Position numbers and translations under genes: made by a program. The notes beneath the pieces are model-generated. The model was not told the DNA's origin. It made no database searches and saw only the letters and a list, made by a program, of their open reading frames with translations. From JACQNR01 sp964533045 (GTDB lineage Bacteria > Acidobacteriota > Terriglobia > UBA7540), in NCBI GenBank assembly GCA_964533045.1, contig CAZHKT010000130.1:1-10643 (forward strand): a stretch of DNA of 10,643 bases, read 5' to 3'. This document shows, piece after piece, positions 1 to 6,683 of this stretch (its first letter is position 1; the number at the start of each line of letters is the position of its first letter).

Positions 1-228
1 TGTTCGGAATAGACCCCGCCCTCAGCTTCTGCAAGGTCCCCGCGATGGTACTCAAGTCCCGGAAGTCGTGTCAAGCACTTTCTCAGACGCCTCTTCTCAC
101 ACGTGTCAGAATAAGGTTTAAATCATTCTGAATCTCACAAGGGCTGTTTTCCATCATATATGTCGTGCACTTAAGAGGGCTGCGCGGAGCGAAAGGGAAT
201 CTGACCGGAGCCCGAGGAGTCGACAGCA
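1..228. other. Left-edge region without a recognisable gene
   Basis: No convincing coding sequence is seen here. Two + strand frames are open from the edge and stop at 119-121 and 129-131, but their translations are low in complexity and match no family I recognise, so a truncated upstream gene can be neither shown nor excluded. The stretch after about 95 is more AT-rich than its surroundings and probably holds the promoter of the reductase gene that starts at 229. One weak promoter match is TTCTCA (94-99) with TTAAAT (118-123) at 18-bp spacing. A TATA-rich patch at 155-162 lacks a partner -35 element. Confidence 0.4.
106..131. promoter_or_regulatory. Inverted repeat upstream of msrB
   Basis: TCAGAAT (106-112) and ATTCTGA (125-131) form perfect 7-bp arms around a 12-base centre that contains TTTAAA (117-122). 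The site is about 100 bp upstream of the msrB start and overlaps a weak -10 match at 118-123. It could be an operator for a dimeric regulator or part of a terminator for an upstream gene. No T-run follows it, which argues against a classical terminator. Function is inferred from position only. Confidence 0.25.
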
Positions 229-804
229 ATGAACCGGAGACATTGGCTGATGGCGGCAGGAGCCGGGGCGACGGTCGCGGCACTAAGGGCCGCCATGGGC
301 GGGGGAAAGGCCATCCAGCCTGGACATCGTGCCCAGCCGGGAGGGAAGACAACCATCGTTGAATTCTCCCAATCAGGGAAAAGAGGAGGACTTGTGGCTG
401 TGGACCGGGTGGTGAAGACCGACACGGAGTGGCAAAAGCAACTCACGCCTGAACAGTACTATGTGACTCGAAAGAAAGGGACCGAACCAGCCTTCACGGG
501 CAAGTTCTGGGATCATCACGAAAAGGGAATTTATCGGTGCGTGTGCTGCGGCAACGCGCTGTTCAGTTCCGAAACAAAGTTCGAATCGGGCACGGGCTGG
601 CCCAGCTTCTACGCGCCGATCGCCGAAGAGAACGTGACGGTCGTATCCGACCTGAGTTATGGAATGGTTCGGGACGAAGTGGTGTGCCGTCAGTGCGACG
701 CACACTTGGGGCACGTGTTCGATGATGGGCCCCGCCCCACGGGCCTGCGTTATTGCGTGAATTCCGCCTCGCTGCGTTTCGACGAAGCGGAAGGCGGGAA
801 ATAA
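229..804 (+). CDS. msrB: Exported peptide-methionine (R)-S-oxide reductase MsrB
   Basis: The enzyme reduces the R-epimer of methionine sulfoxide in oxidised proteins. The MsrB domain spans about residues 62-186 of 191. It has the zinc-site pairs C104/C107 and C153/C156, the GTGWPSF motif (121-127), the CDAHLGHVF block (156-164) and the catalytic cysteine C176 in RYCVNSASL. GTGWPSF has threonine where some family members carry a resolving cysteine, so a different cysteine or a direct reductant may regenerate the enzyme. Residues 1-26 look like a leader with paired arginines (R3-R4) and a weakly hydrophobic Ala/Gly stretch, which suggests Tat export to the periplasm. About 35 low-complexity residues separate it from the domain. 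A GAGGAG ribosome site (214-219) lies 9 bases before the ATG. The gene stands alone and converges on the next one. Family assignment is secure; export is likely but not proven. Confidence 0.95.
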   Translation: MNRRHWLMAAGAGATVAALRAAMGGGKAIQPGHRAQPGGKTTIVEFSQSGKRGGLVAVDRVVKTDTEWQKQLTPEQYYVTRKKGTEPAFTGKFWDHHEKGIYRCVCCGNALFSSETKFESGTGWPSFYAPIAEENVTVVSDLSYGMVRDEVVCRQCDAHLGHVFDDGPRPTGLRYCVNSASLRFDEAEGGK

Positions 805-858
805 GCGCCGTCTGCCGGGAAAGCGCTGCCGCAGGGCCGCGCCGATTGCCCGCCATCC

Positions 859-1359
859 TCAATCCACGTAGGCGATGCACTCGATTTCCACGGGTGCACC
901 CATGGCCAGTTCCTTCACCGCCACGGTTGAGCGCGCAGGAGGGTCCGTCGGGAAAAAGGTACGGTAGACTTCGTTCATCGCCTGGAAATGGGCGATGTCG
1001 TTGAGAAAGACCGTACACTTCAGGACCTTGTCCATTGAAGACCCTGAAGCCAGAACGACCGCCCTGACATTTTCCAAGCATTGACGGACCTGGTCCTGAA
1101 TCGTGCCCGTGGCCAGTTTTTGCGTGGCGGGGTCGAGTGGGATCTGGCCGGAGACAAAGATAAGATTTCCGTATTGGATCGCCGGACTGAACGGCAGGCC
1201 CGAGGGTATTGTCTTGCTCGTGTGGCCAACCGCCTTCTTCTTCGGAGCTTCCCCTTTCCCCGCAGCCGCTGGCCCCGCCGCGAGGACTCCGGCGGCGATT
1301 CCGGTCCCCGTGGCGACCTTCGCCAGGAATCGGCGCCGCATACTTTTCGCATTGCTCAT
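859..1359 (-). CDS. Tat-exported RidA/YjgF/YER057c/UK114-family protein
   Basis: RidA-type proteins hydrolyse reactive enamine/imine intermediates made by PLP enzymes; many paralogues have other or unknown substrates. The 166-residue product has the family domain at about 50-166: the GLPFSPAIQYGN and VSGQIPLDP segments near the start, a CTVFLNDIAHF strand-helix, and R143 and E158 at the positions of the substrate-binding Arg105 and Glu120 of E. coli RidA. The active pocket therefore looks intact. Residues 7-33 form a clear Tat leader (MRRRFLAK, then a hydrophobic Ala/Gly core ending in AAA). This is unusual because canonical RidA is cytoplasmic. I chose the start at 1359 because GGAGG stands 7 bases upstream on the minus strand. 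An in-frame ATG at 1428 would place 23 unrelated residues before the leader and would overlap the promoter match. The gene converges on msrB, leaving 54 bases with no obvious terminator. Confidence 0.88.
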   Translation of the reverse strand: MSNAKSMRRRFLAKVATGTGIAAGVLAAGPAAAGKGEAPKKKAVGHTSKTIPSGLPFSPAIQYGNLIFVSGQIPLDPATQKLATGTIQDQVRQCLENVRAVVLASGSSMDKVLKCTVFLNDIAHFQAMNEVYRTFFPTDPPARSTVAVKELAMGAPVEIECIAYVD

Positions 1360-1399
1360 CGTCAAACCTCCAACCTGATGATTTGGTTGCGATACGCCA

Positions 1400-1428
1400 C
1401 TCATACCAGAGAAAGGAATCGCTGCCAA
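1400..1428 (-). promoter_or_regulatory. Sigma70-type promoter for the RidA-family gene
   Basis: On the minus strand TTGGCA (1428-1423) and TATGAG (1405-1400) are separated by exactly 17 bp. They match the TTGACA/TATAAT consensus at 5 of 6 and 4 of 6 positions. The -10 element lies about 40 bases upstream of the start codon at 1359, giving a short leader with the GGAGG ribosome site. Confidence 0.5.
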
Positions 1429-1568
1429 GCATTGAATGCGGACAGAAGGACTGCACTTCCAAAGGAGTCAGGAAGAACCCTTTCACACTCAGTATTCAGA
1501 GGTGTCTCGCCCGAATGAATAATTCTATGTACTATCAATCACTTACAGGCCATGCATCGCGGAAAAAT

Positions 1569-1601
1569 ATCTTGACAATTTTGTACAGATTCCCTAATCT
1601 G
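1569..1601. promoter_or_regulatory. Candidate operator of the suf operon
   Basis: Half-sites ATCTTGACAA (1569-1578) and TTGTACAGAT (1581-1590) flank a central TT and are complementary at 8 of 10 positions, giving a 22-bp near-palindrome of the form ATCT-NN-ACAA on each side. It covers the -35 element and runs into the spacer. A second inverted repeat, CAGATT (1586-1591) with AATCTG (1596-1601), covers the -10 region. A dimer bound here would block RNA polymerase. The Rrf2-family protein encoded last in the operon is the obvious candidate to bind. That link is an inference, since the motif does not match the E. coli IscR type 1 or type 2 consensus closely. Confidence 0.5.
1572..1600 (+). promoter_or_regulatory. 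Sigma70-type promoter of the suf operon
   Basis: A perfect TTGACA (1572-1577) is followed after 17 bp by TAATCT (1595-1600), which keeps the important first, second and last bases of the -10 hexamer. The expected transcription start near 1607 leaves a leader of about 75 bases before sufB. It is the strongest promoter match seen in the window. The rest of the 1360-1681 gap, outside the two promoters and the operator candidate, shows no further feature I can support. Confidence 0.65.
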
Positions 1602-1681
1602 AGATTTCCGGCGCTCATCCGAGCCCAGATTCGCGCCCCATCGGTTCGAGACGCAGGCGAGCGCCCAATCCGGGAGGTTGT

Positions 1682-3130
1682 ATGCCCACGCCGCAGTCTG
1701 AGATCGAGATTCTGGCCACACAGGAATACAAGTATGGTTTCACCACTGAAATCGAAACCGACGATGCCCCCCCAGGTTTGAATGAAGACATCATTCGTCT
1801 GATTTCCGCCAAGAAGAAAGAGCCGGAATGGCTGCTCGAGTGGCGGCTCAAGGCGTACCGGCACTGGCTCACCATGAGCGAGCCCACCTGGCCGAACGTT
1901 CATTATCCTCCCATTGACTACCAGGCTGCGACCTACTACTCCGCCCCCAAGAAAGTGAAACCCGGCGCCAAGAGCACGGAAGAAATTGACCCCGAACTTC
2001 TGAAGACCTATGAAAAGCTGGGGATACCCTTGCACGAACGCGAATTGCTGGCGGGCGTTGCGGTGGACGCGGTGTTTGACAGCGTTTCCGTCGCCACCAC
2101 GTTCAAGGAAAAGCTCAGGGGCATGGGGATCATTTTCTGTTCATTCTCGGAAGCCGTGCACGAGCATCCCGAACTGGTCAGAAAGTACCTGGGCTCGGTG
2201 GTTCCTTACACCGACAACTTTTTTGCCACGCTCAATTCCGCGGTCTTCAGCGACGGGTCCTTCTGCTATGTCCCCAAGGGCGTGCGCTGTCCGATGGAGC
2301 TCTCCACCTACTTCCGGATCAACGCCAAGAACACCGGCCAGTTCGAGCGCACCCTCATCATCGCCGACGAAGGCGCGTCCGTGAGCTATCTGGAAGGCTG
2401 CACGGCGCCGATGCGCGACGAAAACCAGTTGCACGCCGCGGTGGTGGAACTGATTGCCCATGACAACGCGCAGATCAAATATTCCACCGTACAGAACTGG
2501 TATCCCGGCGACAAGCAAGGCAAGGGCGGCATCTATAATTTCGTCACCAAGCGCGGGAAGTGTCTGGGTGTGAACTCCAAGATTTCCTGGACGCAGGTCG
2601 AGACCGGCTCCGCCATCACCTGGAAATACCCCAGTTGCATCCTCCAGGGTGACAACTCCATCGGTGAGTTCTATTCCGTGGCGCTCACCAACAACTACCA
2701 GCAGGCCGACACGGGCACCAAGATGATCCACATCGGCAAGAACACGCGGAGCACCATTGTCTCGAAGGGCATCTCGGCCGGGCACGGGCAGAATACCTAT
2801 CGCGGCATGGTGAAGATTCTGAAGGGCGCGGCGGGCGCGCGCAATTACTCGCAGTGTGATTCGCTGCTGATCGGCGACCAGTGCGGCGCGCACACGTTTC
2901 CCTATCTCGAAGTCAAAAACCCCACGGCGCAAGTGGAGCATGAAGCTTCAACGTCCAAGATCGGCGAGGATCAGATCTTCTACCTGCGCCAGCGCGGCAT
3001 CGCGCTCGAGGACGCCATTTCCATGATCGTCAACGGGTTCTGCAAGCAGGTATTCAAGGAGCTCCCGATGGAGTTTGCCGTCGAGGCGCAGAAACTTCTG
3101 GGCGTGAGCCTGGAAGGCAGCGTGGGGTAA
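1682..3130 (+). CDS. sufB: Fe-S cluster assembly scaffold protein SufB
   Basis: SufB is the cytoplasmic scaffold on which the SufBC2D complex builds Fe-S clusters from SufS-derived sulfur and iron. The product is 482 residues, the normal length. It opens with the typical EYKYGF segment (about 15-20) and LISAKKKEPEWLLEWRLKA (about 40-58), followed by the long beta-helical core. C240 lies in EGCTAP. Near the end come QCDSLLIGDQCGAHTFPY (391-408), VEHEASTSKIGEDQIFYLRQRG (418-439) and the conserved NGFCKQVFKELPMEFAVEAQKLL tail. Counting back from the C-terminus, C392 and E421 align with E. coli Cys405 and Glu434, implicated in cluster building at the SufB-SufD interface. The ribosome site GGGAGG (1672-1677) is only 4 bases from the ATG. 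The start agrees with known SufB N-termini. It is the first gene of the operon, directly below the promoter/operator region. Confidence 0.98.
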   Translation: MPTPQSEIEILATQEYKYGFTTEIETDDAPPGLNEDIIRLISAKKKEPEWLLEWRLKAYRHWLTMSEPTWPNVHYPPIDYQAATYYSAPKKVKPGAKSTEEIDPELLKTYEKLGIPLHERELLAGVAVDAVFDSVSVATTFKEKLRGMGIIFCSFSEAVHEHPELVRKYLGSVVPYTDNFFATLNSAVFSDGSFCYVPKGVRCPMELSTYFRINAKNTGQFERTLIIADEGASVSYLEGCTAPMRDENQLHAAVVELIAHDNAQIKYSTVQNWYPGDKQGKGGIYNFVTKRGKCLGVNSKISWTQVETGSAITWKYPSCILQGDNSIGEFYSVALTNNYQQADTGTKMIHIGKNTRSTIVSKGISAGHGQNTYRGMVKILKGAAGARNYSQCDSLLIGDQCGAHTFPYLEVKNPTAQVEHEASTSKIGEDQIFYLRQRGIALEDAISMIVNGFCKQVFKELPMEFAVEAQKLLGVSLEGSVG

Positions 3131-3178
3131 CGATGAAGTATCCATAATGAACGAGGGCCTGATTCTCCATCTCCCGTG

Positions 3179-3213
3179 TCGAGTTTCCAATTTCGATGTG
3201 CGAGTTTCCGTTT
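3179..3213. repeat. Degenerate 7-bp tandem repeat in the sufB-sufC gap
   Basis: Five consecutive heptamers can be read: TCGAGTT, TCCAATT, TCGATGT, GCGAGTT and TCCGTTT. Most bases agree with a TC(G/C)A(G/A)TT pattern, and CGAGTTTCC recurs exactly 21 bp apart (3180-3188 and 3201-3209). The rest of the 124-bp gap has no ORF or strong hairpin. The repeat sits inside an operon that is otherwise tightly packed from sufD to sufT. Confidence 0.5.
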
Positions 3214-3254
3214 ACTGAAAGGCTGATCGCTAACCACTGAGGGCGAGATCACGA

Positions 3255-4019
3255 ATGCTGACCATCAAGAACTTACACGCAAGCACCAATGGCAAGGAAA
3301 TCCTTCGCGGCATCGATCTGGAAGTCAAGCTGGGCGAGGTGCACGCCATCATGGGGCCGAACGGTTCGGGCAAGTCCACGCTGGCGGGCGTGCTGGCCGG
3401 CCGCGAGTCCTATGAAGTGACCGAAGGTGCGGTCATTTACAACGGGCAGAACCTGCTCGAGATGTCGCCCGAGGACCGCGCCCGGGCCGGCATTTTTCTG
3501 GCCTTCCAGTACCCGGTCGAGATTCCCGGCGTGAGCAACACGTACTTCCTTCGTTCCGCGCTCAACACCATCCGCAAGAGCCAGGGTCTGCCGGAAATCG
3601 ACGCCATGGATTTCCTGACCCTGGCTCGCAAGAAACTGAAGGCGCTCGATATGGACGAGGCCTTGATGAATCGGGCGGTGAACGAAGGCTTCTCCGGCGG
3701 CGAGAAGAAACGCAATGAGATCTTTCAGATGGCGATTCTTGAGCCTAAGCTGGCCATCCTCGACGAAACCGATTCCGGGCTCGACATTGACGCGCTGCGC
3801 GAGGTGGCACACGGCGTCAACTCCCTGCGCGGCTCCGAGCGCTCCATGATTGTGGTCACGCACTATCAAAGGCTGCTCAACTACATCATTCCCGATTTCG
3901 TGCACGTGCTCTACAACGGACGAATCGTCAAGTCGGGGAAGAAAGACCTGGCGCTGGAGTTGGAAAGCAAAGGCTACGGCTGGCTGGAAGAAGAAGTGGC
4001 GGCAGGACATGCGCTCTGA
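3255..4019 (+). CDS. sufC: Fe-S cluster assembly ATPase SufC
   Basis: SufC is the ABC-type ATPase that binds SufB and SufD and drives the rearrangement of the SufBC2D scaffold during cluster assembly. It is soluble and has no transport role. The 254-residue product has all expected motifs: Walker A GPNGSGKS (34-41), Q-loop Q85 in FQYPVEIPG, the SufC-type signature FSGGEKKRNE (146-155), Walker B LAILDE (166-171), a D-loop SGLDID (174-179) and the switch H203. K40, E171 and H203 fall at the same numbers as the catalytic residues of E. coli SufC. The gene lies 124 bp after sufB, across the heptamer repeat. Its upstream AGGG (3240-3243) is a weak, distant ribosome site. A structured repeat begins right after its stop codon. 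Confidence 0.98.
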   Translation: MLTIKNLHASTNGKEILRGIDLEVKLGEVHAIMGPNGSGKSTLAGVLAGRESYEVTEGAVIYNGQNLLEMSPEDRARAGIFLAFQYPVEIPGVSNTYFLRSALNTIRKSQGLPEIDAMDFLTLARKKLKALDMDEALMNRAVNEGFSGGEKKRNEIFQMAILEPKLAILDETDSGLDIDALREVAHGVNSLRGSERSMIVVTHYQRLLNYIIPDFVHVLYNGRIVKSGKKDLALELESKGYGWLEEEVAAGHAL

Positions 4020-4073
4020 CCTGGGCACACCGGCCTCTGGCCGGCATGCCGCCGAGACGGCGGGGCACCCAGG
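4020..4073 (+). repeat. Two-hairpin REP/BIME-like element, copy 1 (sufC-sufD gap)
   Basis: The element begins at the base after the sufC stop. CCTGGG (4020-4025) and CCCAGG (4068-4073) can close a stem around two perfect hairpins: CCGGCC-TCT-GGCCGG (4030-4044) and CCGCCG-AGA-CGGCGG (4049-4063). Hairpin B is in the opposite orientation to hairpin A, as its loop AGA reads TCT on the other strand. Shared layout with copies 2 and 3 marks it as a dispersed repeat. It ends 16 bases before the sufD start. No T-run follows, so it more likely stabilises or partitions the transcript than terminates it. Confidence 0.8.
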
Positions 4074-4089
4074 AAAAACAAAGGAACCC

Positions 4090-5427
4090 ATGACGGCTGT
4101 GAAGGATTACGAGGAAACTTACCTCTCGCACTATCAGGCTCGCGAGAAGGACTACGCGGCGGGCCCGGCCTGGTTGGCGGAGCTTCGGCGCGCCGCCATT
4201 CACCGTTTTGCAGAACTTGGCTTCCCCACCACCAAGGACGAGGAGTGGCGCTACACCAACGTGGCGCCTCTGGCGCAGGCTGGTTTCCAGCCTATGGCCG
4301 AAGTGAAGAGGGAAACGCCGGCGGAAGCGCTCGCCTGGTCGTGCTTTTTTGAACTGGATTGCCCGCGCCTGGTTTTTGTGAACGGTCACTATCATCCCGG
4401 CATCTCGTTCCTGGCGGGCGTGCCCAAAGGCGTGTGCGTGACACGACTCTCCAAGGCCCTGGCCTTGGGCCATCCCAGCGTGGAACAGCATCTGGCGCGC
4501 TACGCCGACTTCCAGGCAAACGCCTTCACCGCGCTCAACACAGCACTCATGCAGGACGGCGGTTTTATCGAAATTCCCAAGGGCGTCCTTGTCGAAAAAC
4601 CCCTCTACGTCCTCCACGTCTCGACCGTGGATGGCACGCCGACGCTCTCCGCGCCGCGCACGCTGATTCTGGCCGGAGCCGAGAGCCAGGCGACGGTCTA
4701 TGAAGGCCACATCGGCCTCGGGCAGGGTTCATATTTCTCGAACGCGGTGACCGAAATCGTGGCGGGCGATGGCGCCGTGCTCGAGTATTCCAAACTCCAC
4801 CAGGAAAGTCCTTCGGGCGCTCACGTGGGCAACGTGCGCGTTGAGCAAGCGCGCTCGAGCAGCGTCACCACGCACAACTTTTCTTTTGGCGGCGCCCTGA
4901 TTCGTGAAGACCTCACGACCGTGCTCGCCGGCGAGGGGGCGGAAGCTCATCTGAACGGCCTCTATCTGACCACCGGCAAGCAGCACGTCGATCACCACAC
5001 GACCCTTGACCACGCCCGGCCGCACTGCGCGAGCCGTGAACTTTACAAGGGCGTGCTGGACGGCCCATCGAGCGGCGTCTTTAACGGCCGGGTCATCGTG
5101 CGCAAGGACGCCCAGAAGACCGACTCCAAGCAGAGCAACAAGAATCTTCTGCTCTCCGAAGACGCGGTGATCAACACCAAGCCGCAACTCGAGATCTTCG
5201 CCGACGACGTGAAATGCACGCACGGCGCCACCATCGGCCAGGTAGACCAGGATGCGATTTTCTATCTCCGCTCGCGCGGCATCGGCTGGCACGAGGCGCA
5301 CAAGATTCTGACCTTTGCCTTCGCCAACGATGTGATTGAGCGCGTCAAGTTCACGCCGCTACGCGACCGGCTGCGCGACGCGCTGTTCCAGACGCTGGCC
5401 CGGCGCTCGCGCCAGGAGGGAGTGTGA
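4090..5427 (+). CDS. sufD: Fe-S cluster assembly protein SufD
   Basis: SufD is the SufB paralogue that completes the SufBC2D scaffold and helps bring in iron. The product is 445 residues. The N-terminal helical part (1-60) includes the usual PTTKDEEWRYTNV segment (about 46-58). The beta-helical core contains FIEIPKGV and LILAGAESQATVYEGH. The C-terminal domain has NLLLSEDAVINTKPQLEIFADDVKCTHGATIGQ. C376 and H378 in KCTHG correspond to E. coli SufD Cys358 and His360, the latter proposed at the cluster-forming interface with SufB. I chose the start at 4090 because AAGGA stands 4 bases upstream and the N-terminus then looks like SufD. The frame is open back to 3850, but that part only reads over sufC and the repeat. 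The stop codon overlaps the sufS start by one base, so the two are probably translationally coupled. Confidence 0.96.
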   Translation: MTAVKDYEETYLSHYQAREKDYAAGPAWLAELRRAAIHRFAELGFPTTKDEEWRYTNVAPLAQAGFQPMAEVKRETPAEALAWSCFFELDCPRLVFVNGHYHPGISFLAGVPKGVCVTRLSKALALGHPSVEQHLARYADFQANAFTALNTALMQDGGFIEIPKGVLVEKPLYVLHVSTVDGTPTLSAPRTLILAGAESQATVYEGHIGLGQGSYFSNAVTEIVAGDGAVLEYSKLHQESPSGAHVGNVRVEQARSSSVTTHNFSFGGALIREDLTTVLAGEGAEAHLNGLYLTTGKQHVDHHTTLDHARPHCASRELYKGVLDGPSSGVFNGRVIVRKDAQKTDSKQSNKNLLLSEDAVINTKPQLEIFADDVKCTHGATIGQVDQDAIFYLRSRGIGWHEAHKILTFAFANDVIERVKFTPLRDRLRDALFQTLARRSRQEGV

Positions 5428-6683
5428 TGGCCTTGGAACAACAGCCCGCCGCCACCGCGGTCGGCTCGTTTGACGTCGCCCGCGTGCGCAAGGACTTCCC
5501 CATTCTTGGGAAACAGGTGCACGGCCGCCCGCTCGTCTATTTCGACAACGCCGCCACCAGCCAGAAGCCGCGCGTGGTCATCGACGCCGAGCGGCACTTC
5601 TACGAAAGTCTCTGCGCCAACGTGCACCGCGGCGTCCACTGGCTGAGCGAAAGGGCCACCGTCGCCTACGAAGACACGCGCGTCAAGCTGCAGCGATTCC
5701 TCAACGCCGCCGACCCGCGCGAAATCATCTTTACCCGCGGCACCACCGAGGCGATCAATCTGGTCGCCGCCGCCTGGGGGCGGAAGAACATCCGGGCCGG
5801 CGACGAAATCGTCCTTTCCGGCATGGAGCATCACTCCAACATCGTCCCCTGGCAAATGCTCTGCGAGGAGAAGGGAGCGCAACTGAAGGTCGCGCCGGTG
5901 CTCGACAACGGGGAGCTGGATCTCGAAGGCTTCGAGCGGCTGCTCAACACGCGAACGCGCTTCGTGGCCATGAATCACGTCTCGAACGTGCTAGGCACCA
6001 TCAATCCGGTGAAACGCATCATCGAGATGGCGCACCTGTGGAACGTGCCGGTGCTGCTGGACGGGGCGCAGGCCGCGCCTCACCAGCCAGTGGACGTGCG
6101 CGACCTGGATTGCGATTTCTACACCATCTCCGGCCACAAGCTGTTCGGACCAACGGGCATCGGGGCGCTCTACGGCAAGGCCCGGCTGCTCGAAGCCATG
6201 CCGCCCTACCAAGGCGGCGGCGACATGATCGCCTCCGTCACTTTCGAAAAGACGATTTACAACACCCTGCCCTACAAATTCGAGGCGGGGACGCCCAACA
6301 TTGCCGGCACGCTGGGCCTCGCGGCCGCCATCGATTACCTGACCGAATTGCGTTTTGAATCGTTCGTCCCCTACGAGCACGAGCTGCTGGCTTACGCGAC
6401 AGACGCCCTCTCCCGCATCGCGGGGGTGCGCATCATCGGCACCGCGCGCGAAAAAGCCGCGGTGATTTCCTTCGTGATGGACAACATCCACCCCCACGAT
6501 GTGGGAACGATCCTCGATCGCGAAGGCATCGCGGTGCGCACCGGCCATCATTGCGCGCAGCCGCTGATGGACCGTTTCGGCGTTCCAGCCACCACGCGCG
6601 CTTCCTTCGCCTTCTACAACACGGTGGAAGAAGTTGACGCGCTGGTGAAAGGCATTCAGAAGGTGAAGGAGTTCTTGGGCTGA
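5427..6683 (+). CDS. sufS: Cysteine desulfurase SufS (group II)
   Basis: SufS is a PLP-dependent desulfurase that removes sulfur from L-cysteine to give alanine and an enzyme persulfide, which is passed to SufU and then to SufB. The 418-residue product has DNAATSQKP (40-48), the PLP-stacking region GMEHHSNIVPW (132-142), DGAQ (212-215), the PLP-binding K238 in SGHKLFGPTG, and the persulfide cysteine C376 in RTGHHCAQP with R391 15 residues later. The short active-site loop with RxGHHC is typical of group II (SufS/CsdA) rather than IscS/NifS. AGGAGGG (5414-5420) gives a strong ribosome site 6 bases before the ATG at 5427. A GTG at 5424 is in frame but less likely. The start overlaps the sufD stop and the stop overlaps the sufU start, each by one base. 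Confidence 0.97.
   Translation: MALEQQPAATAVGSFDVARVRKDFPILGKQVHGRPLVYFDNAATSQKPRVVIDAERHFYESLCANVHRGVHWLSERATVAYEDTRVKLQRFLNAADPREIIFTRGTTEAINLVAAAWGRKNIRAGDEIVLSGMEHHSNIVPWQMLCEEKGAQLKVAPVLDNGELDLEGFERLLNTRTRFVAMNHVSNVLGTINPVKRIIEMAHLWNVPVLLDGAQAAPHQPVDVRDLDCDFYTISGHKLFGPTGIGALYGKARLLEAMPPYQGGGDMIASVTFEKTIYNTLPYKFEAGTPNIAGTLGLAAAIDYLTELRFESFVPYEHELLAYATDALSRIAGVRIIGTAREKAAVISFVMDNIHPHDVGTILDREGIAVRTGHHCAQPLMDRFGVPATTRASFAFYNTVEEVDALVKGIQKVKEFLG

Noticed and set aside
1..131. 3' end of an upstream gene
   Set aside because: Two frames are open from the edge, but they are short, have no recognisable protein sequence and cannot be told apart from chance.
805..858. Bidirectional terminator between the convergent msrB and RidA genes
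   Set aside because: Only short GC-rich complementarities are present, with no clear stem-loop or flanking T-run.
1360..1428. Upstream start for the RidA-family protein
   Set aside because: It would put 23 residues ahead of the Tat leader and would begin inside the -35 element. The start at 1359 has GGAGG at 7 bases.
1515..1575. Short ATG-initiated frame in the suf leader as a possible leader peptide
   Set aside because: It has no ribosome site, begins upstream of the promoter and runs into sufB out of frame, so it would not be on the suf transcript.
1209..1781. Open frame of 190 codons on the + strand across the ridA-sufB promoter region
   Set aside because: It runs antisense to the RidA gene, then through two promoters and into sufB in another frame, and has no convincing start site.
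2141..2941. Long open frame of 266 codons on the minus strand opposite sufB
   Set aside because: It lies wholly inside a certain sufB gene. Its translation has no recognisable family and reflects GC-rich codon bias. Similar antisense frames lie opposite sufC, sufD, sufS and the RraA-like gene.
3179..3213. CRISPR-like array
   Set aside because: The units are 7 bp, degenerate and without spacers, and there are no cas genes.
4020..4073. Intrinsic terminator after sufC
   Set aside because: The hairpins are strong but lack a following T-run, and a matching element recurs elsewhere, so a dispersed repeat explains it better.
3850..4089. Longer N-terminus for sufD
   Set aside because: These 80 codons only read sufC and the hairpin element in another frame. 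The SufD-like sequence begins at 4090, behind a ribosome site.
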